Below are positions 1-5,312 of a stretch of 6,219 nt of DNA, one piece after another. Each line of letters begins with the position of its first letter. Position 1 is the first letter of the stretch. The position numbers and the translations under genes were made by a program. The notes under the pieces are model-generated. The model did no database searches and was not told where the DNA came from. It saw only the letters and a program-made list of their open reading frames with translations. Source of the stretch: Clostridiales bacterium (GTDB lineage: Bacteria; Bacillota; Clostridia; Christensenellales; Christensenellaceae); assembly GCA_003343685.1 (NCBI GenBank), contig QAKS01000012.1, forward strand, positions 1 through 6,219. The letters are read 5' to 3'.

Positions 1-137
1 CCCTCCTGTCCTACGCTCAAATGAGTTGTCCCATGTATCATTCCACGCATAAACATTGCATTGACGCTTTCTTCAAAAAAACGTGCAAGCCGCATTTTGT
101 AATACATTTTCTGCATCTTTTCTTTAGATAGTTCCAT
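1..137 (-). CDS. Thiamine-diphosphate-dependent dehydrogenase E1 component, alpha subunit (5' part only)
   Basis: The gene runs off the left edge, and only its first 45 codons are present. The N-terminus reads MELSKEKMQKMYYKMRLARF and continues through FFEESVNAMFMRGMIHG to THLSVGQEG. The pattern of a Met-Tyr...Met.L.R.FEE helix followed by G.IHG..HLS.GQE is the standard start of pyruvate/acetoin/branched-chain 2-oxoacid dehydrogenase E1 alpha subunits. These pair with a beta subunit to decarboxylate the substrate and pass the acyl group to a lipoyl E2. The catalytic core and the thiamine-diphosphate motif lie outside the window, so the substrate cannot be told. An acetoin dehydrogenase (AcoA-like) or pyruvate dehydrogenase role are both open. 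The ATG at 137 is preceded by AAGGAGGA (141-148, minus), which settles the start. It is divergent to a SorC-family regulator, which probably controls it. Confidence 0.85.
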   Translation of the reverse strand, partial: MELSKEKMQKMYYKMRLARFFEESVNAMFMRGMIHGTTHLSVGQE

Positions 138-179
138 GGCTCCTCCTTAAAAAAATAAAAATCGTTTTCTTTTTTAACT

Positions 180-203
180 ATACATATGTATGCTTTGATT
201 ACT
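180..203. promoter_or_regulatory. Operator-like element, copy 1
   Basis: The sequence is ATACATAT, six bases, then TTTGATTACT. The same two blocks at exactly the same spacing recur at 399-422 on the same strand. This copy covers about +1 to +24 of the predicted minus-strand dehydrogenase transcript. In this copy the first block is part of a perfect palindrome, ATACATATGTAT (180-191). The likely ligand is the SorC-family protein encoded next door. This is inferred from the position and from known SorC-family members such as CggR, which bind downstream of their promoters. Confidence 0.55.
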
Positions 204-209
204 ATTGTT

Positions 210-238
210 ACTCTAGCACAGCACTATTGGTGCGTCAA
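210..238 (-). promoter_or_regulatory. Predicted promoter of the dehydrogenase operon
   Basis: On the minus strand, a -35 box TTGACG (233-238) lies 17 bp before a -10 box TAGAGT (210-215), which is preceded by TGC, an extended -10. The predicted transcript start is near 203, giving an untranslated leader of about 65 bases. The operator-like repeat at 180-203 begins right at that start. Confidence 0.6.
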
Positions 239-258
239 TAATAAACCACCATAATAAT

Positions 259-270
259 GAACATTTGTTC
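259..270. repeat. Perfect palindrome GAACATTTGTTC
   Basis: Five-base arms GAACA/TGTTC flank TT, upstream of both predicted promoters (about 20 bp beyond the minus-strand -35 box and 86 bp before the plus-strand -35 box). It could be an activator or second regulator site. A partial relative, GAACATACGTGCTT, begins at 298. The function is unknown. Confidence 0.3.
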
Positions 271-355
271 AGAATAATAATATATTTAATTCAAAAGAAC
301 ATACGTGCTTAATGTCTGATTTTCACTTTTTTATCAGTAAATTTTAGCAATTCCC

Positions 356-384
356 TTGACACATCCATAAAAATATGAAATAAT
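356..384 (+). promoter_or_regulatory. Predicted promoter of the SorC regulator
   Basis: A consensus -35 box TTGACA (356-361), a 17-bp spacer and a -10 box AATAAT (379-384) match the sigma-A consensus at 11 of 12 positions. Transcription should start near 391, leaving a leader of about 63 bases before the GTG start. The second operator-like copy (399-422) sits in that leader, which suggests autoregulation. Confidence 0.65.
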
Positions 385-398
385 TTTTTGCAAATATG

Positions 399-422
399 AT
401 ACATATCCAGCTTTTGATTACT
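399..422. promoter_or_regulatory. Operator-like element, copy 2
   Basis: ATACATAT-N6-TTTGATTACT, identical in both blocks and in spacing to the element at 180-203 and 219 bp from it. It lies at about +9 to +32 of the predicted regulator transcript, a position where a bound repressor would block initiation or early elongation. Confidence 0.55.
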
Positions 423-453
423 GCGCTATTATTATGAAGAAAGGTACAAGGAC

Positions 454-1413
454 GTGCACAATTCTGTATCACGGGACGACATGATTCTCGTCTCCAAAAT
501 GTATTACTATGGAGGCATGTCTCAAAACGAGATCGCGGACATGCTTGGCACATCAAGGCCAAAAATCTCCCGCATACTCTCTCTTGCAAAGCAGCGCAAT
601 ATCGTTGAATTTTTGATTGACCCCTCCGGCGGCCAGCGCGAAAGAATGGCGGAATTCCTCAAAGCACAGTACAAGCTGGATGACGTCCTCATAGCGCCGT
701 CATCGCCGAGGCCGGAGCAGGCTCTTGACAATCTTGCTCTGCTTGCAGGCTCTTATTTCGGGGAAAAGCTGAAAAACGATATGAATATCGGCATTTCATT
801 CAGTACTGCCGTAGACGCCCTGATCAGGCATTTTGAGCCTGCTCACCCTGCCTCCGGCGCAACGGTTTATCAGATTCTCGGCGGCACGATGCTGGAGACA
901 GGCTTTACCGACGCCCGTGACTCCGTCATTATGCTGGCCGAAAAAATCAAGGCTACGCCAAAGGTTATCCATGCACCGCTTGTAGTGGGCAATCCCCTGC
1001 TCAAAGAATTATTGCTGCAAGAGCCTGAAATATCCGGTCACTTTAAAGCCCTTGCCCATCTGGACATTGCCTTGATCGGCCTCGGGTCATCGCAGCCGGA
1101 TCAATGTCTGCTGTATAAAGCCGGTTATATTACTCTGGAAGAATCGCGCCAGCTCTTAGAACAGGGCCTTGCCGCTGACATCTGCGCGCGCCGCATGAAC
1201 GATCTCGGAGAAGAGCAGGAAACTTTTCTGTCGGAGAGGATTGTCGGCATAGACCTCAATACGCTTCGCAGCATTCCGACTGTTATCGGCATTGGCGCCG
1301 GAGCGTCCAGAGTGCATTCCATGATGGCTGCTATTCACGGAAAATATATCAGTGTTCTCGCCCTTGACGATATGGCTGCCATTGCTCTGATGGCTCACGA
1401 AGGACATATTTAA
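454..1413 (+). CDS. SorC/DeoR-type (sugar-binding) transcriptional regulator
   Basis: This 319-residue protein has the usual length of the SorC family. Residues 11-50 form a helix-turn-helix (core GMSQNEIADMLGTSRPKISR) that should bind DNA. Residues 58-315 match the SorC effector-binding domain, with family motifs NIGISFSTAV (111-120), LDIALIGLGSS (203-213), KAGYITLEES (222-231) and ADICAR (241-246). Near the C-terminus the usual GG..K...I motif reads GAGASRVHSM, and the usual TDE reads LDD (304-306). These changes around the phosphosugar pocket of characterised relatives hint at a different effector. The start is GTG at 454, 9 bp after AAAGG. The ATG at 434 is out of frame and the in-frame ATG at 481 lacks a good ribosome binding site. 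It is divergent to a dehydrogenase E1 alpha gene, its probable target, and is followed after 24 bp by a lipoprotein gene in the same operon. The effector is unknown. Confidence 0.9.
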   Translation: MHNSVSRDDMILVSKMYYYGGMSQNEIADMLGTSRPKISRILSLAKQRNIVEFLIDPSGGQRERMAEFLKAQYKLDDVLIAPSSPRPEQALDNLALLAGSYFGEKLKNDMNIGISFSTAVDALIRHFEPAHPASGATVYQILGGTMLETGFTDARDSVIMLAEKIKATPKVIHAPLVVGNPLLKELLLQEPEISGHFKALAHLDIALIGLGSSQPDQCLLYKAGYITLEESRQLLEQGLAADICARRMNDLGEEQETFLSERIVGIDLNTLRSIPTVIGIGAGASRVHSMMAAIHGKYISVLALDDMAAIALMAHEGHI

Positions 1414-1437
1414 TAACTGACCGATTAGGAGGAAATT

Positions 1438-1917
1438 ATGATAAATAAAAAATCTTTTATTGTTCTGGGAATGGTCTTTCTCATTGTTGTTATCTTTTGC
1501 GGATGCGCTCAGGGCGCCGGAACGATTCCTTTGGAAAAGGACGAGCTGGATATTTCCGGAACCTATTATGGCTACGAGATTTATACTACGCCAAATACCA
1601 ACACCACCGATTCGCCCGATACAGTCACTTTCCCTTGGACATGGACCATCACGCGGACAGGAGTGGAAACATATACGATCCATTTTTACCACCCTGCTAC
1701 AGAGGCGGTCGGCAGCATTAAGGCCATGCCGGAATACGACTTGTCTGTAAACAATATCAAGCTTGTCTCCAACAGCTATATTGGTCTTGCCAATTACATC
1801 CAGCTGCACTTTGAAGAGAAGGACGGTCTTATGATGGCGCAGGGGCATTTTAATATGATCAAGTCCACCGGAGAAACCGACGTGCGGGTAATTGTTCTTA
1901 CGCGAATCTCCAAATAA
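1438..1917 (+). CDS. Predicted small lipoprotein of unknown function
   Basis: A 159-residue protein that I do not recognise as a named family. It starts with a lysine-containing N-terminus (MINKKS), a hydrophobic segment at residues 7-20, then FCGCAQG. Cys23, preceded by Gly, is the likely lipidated residue, although Phe at -3 makes the lipobox atypical. Export is therefore likely and lipid anchoring probable. The mature part, about 135 residues, alternates short polar and aromatic/beta-branched stretches (GTYYGYEIYTT, FPWTWTITRTG, YTIHFYH, DVRVIVLTRI), which suggests an all-beta, possibly lipocalin-like barrel; this is inference. An AGGAGG (1427-1432) lies 5 bp before the ATG. It follows the SorC regulator by 24 bp with no terminator between, so the two are probably co-transcribed. 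A strong hairpin follows the stop. Confidence 0.75.
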   Translation: MINKKSFIVLGMVFLIVVIFCGCAQGAGTIPLEKDELDISGTYYGYEIYTTPNTNTTDSPDTVTFPWTWTITRTGVETYTIHFYHPATEAVGSIKAMPEYDLSVNNIKLVSNSYIGLANYIQLHFEEKDGLMMAQGHFNMIKSTGETDVRVIVLTRISK

Positions 1918-1935
1918 ACAACATTCTGCCGGCAC

Positions 1936-1972
1936 AAAAAACCCGGGCATAATTCATATGCCCGGGTTTTTT
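1936..1972. terminator. Bidirectional intrinsic terminator
   Basis: A perfect 16-bp inverted repeat, 1936-1951 with 1957-1972, has a 5-base loop and a core of CCCGGGCAT/ATGCCCGGG. It has six A on the left and six T on the right, so it reads as a rho-independent terminator from either side. It serves the convergent lipoprotein gene and the cysteine-rich protein gene. Confidence 0.9.
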
Positions 1973-1981
1973 GCTATACCG

Positions 1982-2203
1982 TCAGCAACCGCAGCCGCAG
2001 CCGGAATTTGCCTGGCAGCACCCATTTCCGCTGGTAAGAGATGTACCGTTGTTGCAGAGCATCAGCAGTATGATAATCCACCAGATGCTGTTGCAACCGC
2101 AACCATCATTGGAAAATAATGAACTTCCGTTCCCGCCGCAGCACAGAAGCAGCAGAATAATCCAGCACGAGTCAAGACCGCAACCACAACCGTTATTACA
2201 CAT
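1982..2203 (-). CDS. Small, duplicated, very cysteine-rich protein ('chorion class high-cysteine' type)
   Basis: This 73-residue protein has 14 cysteines (19%) and many Gly and Asn. It has an internal tandem duplication. Residues 3-31 (NNGCGCG...CWIILLLLCC..NGSSLFS) align with residues 32-58 (NDGCGC-NS..WWIIILLMLCNNGTSLTS), followed by a tail ending SGCGCGC. Each unit holds a GCGC block, one or two Trp and a short Ile/Leu run of 6-8 residues. The runs are shorter than a full membrane span unless the two pack together. The composition recalls small proteins of Clostridia annotated as chorion-class high-cysteine HCB protein 13, whose function is unknown. It is a real gene: an AGGAGGA (2211-2217, minus) stands 7 bp from the ATG, it has its own terminator, and the repeat pattern is only sensible in this frame. 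I see no convincing promoter. Metal binding, spore or envelope roles are only guesses. Confidence 0.8.
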   Translation of the reverse strand: MCNNGCGCGLDSCWIILLLLCCGGNGSSLFSNDGCGCNSIWWIIILLMLCNNGTSLTSGNGCCQANSGCGCGC

Positions 2204-2253
2204 TATCGAATCCTCCTAAAACAATTTGATTTGTTATCTACTCTATAGTACGT

Positions 2254-2271
2254 CACAAAAATAGTTTTGTG
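2254..2271. repeat. Short inverted repeat between divergent genes
   Basis: CACAAAA and TTTTGTG (7-base arms, 4-base loop ATAG) lie between the cysteine-rich protein gene and the glyS promoter, ending 8 bp before its -35 box. It may be an operator for the minus-strand gene or a chance AT-rich palindrome. Confidence 0.3.
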
Positions 2272-2279
2272 CTTAGCTA

Positions 2280-2308
2280 TTGACATCGCACTTTGTTTTG
2301 ATTATGAT
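2280..2308 (+). promoter_or_regulatory. Promoter of the T-box/glycyl-tRNA synthetase unit
   Basis: A consensus -35 box TTGACA (2280-2285), a 17-bp spacer and TATGAT (2303-2308) match 11 of 12 consensus bases. The expected start is near 2315, a few bases before the first T-box helix, giving a leader of about 165 bases to the ATG. Confidence 0.8.
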
Positions 2309-2314
2309 TAATCA

Positions 2315-2457
2315 TATAATATTTCATAAAAGCGGTTGGGGCTTGGCAACCCCCGTTGCAGCCGCGGTTGTTCTATGAGTGGGCGGATTTTCCGTCAACA
2401 AGGGTGGAACCACGGAAGAAATCTTTCGTCCCTTGCGTTACGCAGGGCGAATTTTTT
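2315..2457 (+). promoter_or_regulatory. Glycine T-box leader (tRNA-Gly riboswitch) with short stem I
   Basis: The diagnostic T-box sequence AGGGTGGAACCACGG lies at 2401-2415. Its bulge TGGA can pair with the UCCA end of uncharged tRNA-Gly, where A matches the U discriminator base typical of bacterial tRNA-Gly. The antiterminator forms from CAAGGG (2399-2404) with CCCTTG (2430-2435), and ACGGAAG (2412-2418) with the bases 2423-2429. It competes with the terminator at 2425-2457 for CCCTT. A 6-bp helix 2382-2387/2391-2396 is the stem III equivalent. Stem I is closed by TTCATA (2323-2328) with TATGAG (2374-2379) and spans only 57 bases, clearly shorter than the classical glyQS leader. I cannot assign the glycine specifier with certainty: GGC at 2345-2347 and GGT at 2366-2368 are candidates. 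Uncharged tRNA-Gly should favour read-through into glyS. Confidence 0.88.
2425..2457 (+). terminator. Regulated T-box terminator
   Basis: The hairpin is built from TTCG/CGAA, CCCT/AGGG and GCG/CGC with two single-T bulges (2429, 2434) and a TTA loop, followed by six T (2452-2457). It shares bases 2430-2435 with the antiterminator, so the two structures exclude each other. Confidence 0.85.
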
Positions 2458-2479
2458 ATGATTTGGAAAGGACAATGGT

Positions 2480-3868
2480 ATGGACAGGACAAAATTTACA
2501 ATGGAAAAAATCGTCGCTCTCTGCAAGAACAGAGGCTTCGTATTCCCCGGCTCAGACATTTACGGCGGTCTCGCCAACACATGGGACTACGGCCCTCTCG
2601 GTGTAGAGTTCAAAAACAACGTAAAGAAAGCCTGGTGGCGTAAATTTGTCACCGAAAGCAAATATAACGTCGGGTTGGACTGTGCAATTCTGATGAATCC
2701 CGAAACATGGGTGGCGTCCGGCCACGTCGGCGGCTTTAATGACCCTCTTATGGACTGCAAAAGCTGTAAGGAGCGCTTCCGCGCAGACAAACTGATCGAA
2801 GAGTATGTCGCCGAGCATGAGCTGGACATCGACCCTGCGGCAATGGATAAAGAACAGATGGAAGCGTTCATCGCAGAACACATCGTCTGCCCGTCGTGCG
2901 GTGCAAGTGATTTTACGCCTATCCGCCAGTTTAACCTGATGTTTAAAACCTTTCAGGGTGTGAACGAGGATACGGCCTCCGAAATCTATCTTCGTCCCGA
3001 AACAGCACAGGGTATCTTCGTAAACTTTAAAAACGTACTCCGCTCTACGCGGCGGAAAATGCCTATGGGTATCGGGCAGATCGGCAAATCCTTCCGCAAC
3101 GAAATCACGCCGGGCAACTTCACGTTCCGCACCCGCGAGTTTGAGCAGATGGAGCTGGAATTCTTCTGCAACCCCAAAGAGGAGATGGAATGGTTTCACT
3201 ACTGGAAGGACTACTGCAAAAACTTCCTTCTCAACCTCGGCATGAAGGAGGAGCACATTAAGATGCGCGATCATTCGGCTGAGGAGCTTTCTCACTACTC
3301 CAACGCCACGACGGACATTGAGTATTTGTTCCCCTTCGGATGGGGCGAACTCTGGGGCGTTGCAGACAGAACGGATTTTGACCTCAAGGCGCATATGGAT
3401 CATTCGGGAGAGAACTTTACGTATCAGGATCCCATTACCAACGAAAAATACGTGCCCTACTGCATTGAGCCCTCCCTCGGTGCAGATCGGGTGGCGCTCG
3501 CATTTCTCTGCGATGCTTACGATGAGGAGGAGCTGGAGAACGGCGATGTGCGCACCGTTATGCACCTGCACCCCGCTCTGGCGCCCTATAAAGCGGCAAT
3601 CCTTCCCCTCCAGAAAAAGCTGACCGAGAAGGCGGACGAAGTATATTCCGCGCTGATCGGCGAATTCCCGTTGGATTACGACGTAAGCGGCAGCATCGGC
3701 AAGCGCTACAGACGGCAGGACGAGATCGGCACACCCTTCTGCATCACCATCGACTTTGATACGCTGGAGGACGGCTGCGTTACCGTCCGTGACCGCGACA
3801 CGATGGAACAGGAGCGGATGCCCATCGAAAACCTGAAAGCGTTTCTGGAAGAAAAAACGAATTTCTAA
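2480..3868 (+). CDS. glyS: Glycyl-tRNA synthetase, alpha2 (single-chain) type
   Basis: This cytoplasmic enzyme charges tRNA-Gly with glycine using ATP. The 462-residue length is normal for the homodimeric class II GlyRS, as opposed to the split alpha/beta GlyQ-GlyS form. The N-terminal motif [11 protein letters not shown] (20-30) and [11 protein letters not shown] (31-41) are typical. Cys93/Cys96 and Cys137/Cys140 form the two CxxC pairs of a zinc-ribbon insertion. Motif 2 is at about 199-229 ([10 protein letters not shown]...[14 protein letters not shown]) and motif 3 at 331-343 ([13 protein letters not shown]). The anticodon-binding domain starts near 362 ([16 protein letters not shown]) and ends with [10 protein letters not shown] and [11 protein letters not shown]. 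The ATG at 2480 follows AAAGG (2467-2471) by 8 bp. All core motifs are intact. The gene is a single transcription unit under its T-box and ends before a strong terminator. Confidence 0.98.
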   Translation: MDRTKFTMEKIVALCKNRGFVFPGSDIYGGLANTWDYGPLGVEFKNNVKKAWWRKFVTESKYNVGLDCAILMNPETWVASGHVGGFNDPLMDCKSCKERFRADKLIEEYVAEHELDIDPAAMDKEQMEAFIAEHIVCPSCGASDFTPIRQFNLMFKTFQGVNEDTASEIYLRPETAQGIFVNFKNVLRSTRRKMPMGIGQIGKSFRNEITPGNFTFRTREFEQMELEFFCNPKEEMEWFHYWKDYCKNFLLNLGMKEEHIKMRDHSAEELSHYSNATTDIEYLFPFGWGELWGVADRTDFDLKAHMDHSGENFTYQDPITNEKYVPYCIEPSLGADRVALAFLCDAYDEEELENGDVRTVMHLHPALAPYKAAILPLQKKLTEKADEVYSALIGEFPLDYDVSGSIGKRYRRQDEIGTPFCITIDFDTLEDGCVTVRDRDTMEQERMPIENLKAFLEEKTNF

Positions 3869-3880
3869 GCCGACTTATAA

Positions 3881-3910
3881 AAGCCCGCGCAGGATGCTCT
3901 GCGCGGGCTT
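3881..3910. terminator. Intrinsic terminator between convergent glyS and ApgM-like gene
   Basis: An 11-bp perfect stem AAGCCCGCGCA (3881-3891) with TGCGCGGGCTT (3900-3910) has an 8-base loop. It lies 12 bp after the glyS stop and 43 bp beyond the stop of the minus-strand gene. It is followed by GTTTATT on the plus side and TTTTAT on the minus side, so it can act in both directions, though the T tracts are modest. Confidence 0.85.
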
Positions 3911-3953
3911 GTTTATTGCAGCCGTTCCATTCCCGGAACAAAGCTGTCGCTTG

Positions 3954-5168
3954 TCATTTCTTTTGTATCAGCCGTTCCATCAGCATAGGGCCTTTTTCCA
4001 GATACAGCCCCGTTTCGGAAGCCTCCCGTTCCGAATACCCCGAGGCGTTCGTCTCTCCTTCCGCATCGCTTCGGTAAATGGCGAACGGAACCGCTTCTCC
4101 CGTATGGGTGCGCAGGGCGACCGGCGTCGGATGATCCGGTGTCAGCAGGATAGCGTAATTCTCCCCTCTCTCCCTCATTCCTTCCATAATCGGTGCCAGC
4201 ATTTCCCTGTCAATGGCCTCAATGGCCGCCACCTTTGCTGCGGCATCCCCATGATGCCCGCATTCGTCCGGTGCTTCCACATGGATGTAAACAAAATCAC
4301 AGCCTTCGTCAATCAGCTTCAGAGCTGCCTCCGCCTTGCCCTTGTAGTTGGTCACCATTCCGCCGGTAGCCCCTTCCACATCTACCGTTCTCATACCGGC
4401 GCACAGGCCCAGCCCTTTGATCAAATCTACGGCACAAACCACACCGCCGTTTACACCGTACAAAGAAGCAATGGAATCGAACTTCGGCCGCGTTCCCTCG
4501 CCCCAGAACCACATAGAATTGGCGGGATTTTTCCCGGCAGTCCGTCGCGCCCTGTTTACCGGATGGTCTTTTAATACCTCATAAGAACGCTTCATCATCG
4601 AAAGAAGCCTGTCTCCATACCTCCCCGCCGGCAGATGTCCTGCCACCGGCTTCAGGCTAATGTCATGAGGCGGCGTCAGCTCCGTACCCGTTTTTCCCTC
4701 GTTCAACACCAGACAATGTCTATAGCTGATACCACAATACAACTGCATATCGTCGGCCTTAATATTTTGGTTCAGCGCGGCGATCAGCTCCTTCGCCTCC
4801 TCTGTTGAAATCTCTCCCGCCGAATAATCCACCATTGTTTTATTTTCATAGGGCTCCTCCTCGGAAAGTGTCACCAGATTACAGCGAAATGTCACATCGT
4901 CCGCTTTCAGATCAATGCCCAGACTCACCGCTTCCAACGGCGATCTGCCGCTGTAATACCGCTCCGGATCATATCCCATAACGGACATATTTGCGGTATC
5001 CGAACCCGGCGGCATGCCTTCGGGAATCGTCTTTACCATCCCCGTCGCACCGTGCTGTGCTATAAAATCCATATTCGGTTTAAAAGCGGCCTCCAACGGC
5101 GTCTTTCCGTCCAGCTCCCGAACAGGATAATCCGCCATGCCATCCCCAAGCATTACAATATATTTCAT
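3954..5168 (-). CDS. ApgM-like enzyme: cofactor-independent phosphoglycerate mutase family / proposed homoserine kinase
   Basis: This 404-residue protein belongs to the alkaline phosphatase superfamily, the archaeal-type 2,3-bisphosphoglycerate-independent phosphoglycerate mutase group (COG3635-like). The visible metal and catalytic residues are Asp9 (LGDGMADYP), the nucleophile Ser56 in PGSDTAN, Asp301 and His305 (APDECGHHGD), Asp345-His346 (TPDHPTP) and His355 (RTHTGEAVPF). They map onto the two-manganese site of iPGM, so the enzyme should be active. Its N-terminus (MADYPVRELDGKTPLEAA, PNMDFIAQHG) is also typical of a bacterial subgroup labelled 'proposed homoserine kinase' (TIGR02535) because of clustering with threonine genes. 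No threonine gene is seen here, so the substrate stays open. The ATG at 5168 is preceded by GGAGGA (5174-5179, minus), 5 bp away. The frame is open far upstream, but that part has no family similarity. It is divergent to the DUF5058-like gene. Confidence 0.9.
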   Translation of the reverse strand: MKYIVMLGDGMADYPVRELDGKTPLEAAFKPNMDFIAQHGATGMVKTIPEGMPPGSDTANMSVMGYDPERYYSGRSPLEAVSLGIDLKADDVTFRCNLVTLSEEEPYENKTMVDYSAGEISTEEAKELIAALNQNIKADDMQLYCGISYRHCLVLNEGKTGTELTPPHDISLKPVAGHLPAGRYGDRLLSMMKRSYEVLKDHPVNRARRTAGKNPANSMWFWGEGTRPKFDSIASLYGVNGGVVCAVDLIKGLGLCAGMRTVDVEGATGGMVTNYKGKAEAALKLIDEGCDFVYIHVEAPDECGHHGDAAAKVAAIEAIDREMLAPIMEGMRERGENYAILLTPDHPTPVALRTHTGEAVPFAIYRSDAEGETNASGYSEREASETGLYLEKGPMLMERLIQKK

Positions 5169-5198
5169 GGTTTTCCTCCAAAATCCCTTATCAAAAAT

Positions 5199-5227
5199 AA
5201 TATACACCTTTTTCCGCCATTCGTCCA
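5199..5227 (-). promoter_or_regulatory. Predicted promoter of the ApgM-like gene
   Basis: On the minus strand, TGGACG (5222-5227), a 17-bp spacer and TATATT (5199-5204) give a start near 5192 and a leader of about 24 bases. The -35 box matches 4 of 6 and the -10 box 5 of 6 consensus bases. Confidence 0.5.
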
Positions 5228-5236
5228 TATTGTAAA

Positions 5237-5265
5237 TTGTACTTTTACCCTTATGGTGGTATGAT
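5237..5265 (+). promoter_or_regulatory. Predicted promoter of the DUF5058-like membrane operon
   Basis: TTGTAC (5237-5242), a 17-bp spacer and TATGAT (5260-5265), preceded by TGG (extended -10). Transcription should start near 5272. The inverted arms ATGATA (5261-5266) and TATCAT (5279-5284) overlap the -10 box and start point and could be an operator. The -35 boxes of the two divergent promoters are only 9 bp apart. Confidence 0.55.
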
Positions 5266-5312
5266 ACATATATATCCATATCATTCAAAATTATCGAGGA
5301 GGTATGAATCTC

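Larger units (their letters stand above)
138..453. promoter_or_regulatory. Divergent control region between the dehydrogenase operon and the SorC regulator
   Basis: This 316-bp AT-rich stretch holds no gene. It contains one sigma-A-like promoter per direction, two copies of an 18-of-24 matching element at 180-203 and 399-422, a perfect 12-bp palindrome at 259-270, and the ribosome binding site of the minus-strand gene at 141-148. The arrangement is typical of a regulator sitting beside the operon it controls. Confidence 0.7.

Noticed and set aside
1156..1950. A 264-codon open frame on the minus strand across the lipoprotein and the end of the regulator
   Set aside because: It starts inside the bidirectional terminator, has no family similarity, and is antisense to two plus-strand genes with proper ribosome binding sites.
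1971..2219. Plus-strand open frames rich in Pro-Gln across the cysteine-rich gene
   Set aside because: The PQPQ runs are simply the complement of the repeated Cys-Gly codons. The minus-strand frame has the ribosome binding site, the terminator and an interpretable repeat.
2552..3571. A 339-codon open frame on the minus strand inside glyS
   Set aside because: It lies wholly antisense to a gene with all GlyRS motifs intact, has no recognisable domain, and reflects codon bias of the real gene.
3894..4574. A 226-codon plus-strand open frame after glyS
   Set aside because: It begins inside the terminator hairpin and runs antisense to the ApgM-like gene, and its sequence has no recognisable features.
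5260..5283. A possible third copy of the operator-like element (TATGATACATAT is shared with 395-406)
   Set aside because: Only the first block is shared, and it overlaps a -10 box. The second block, TTTGATTACT, is absent at the required spacing, so it is probably coincidence in AT-rich promoter DNA.
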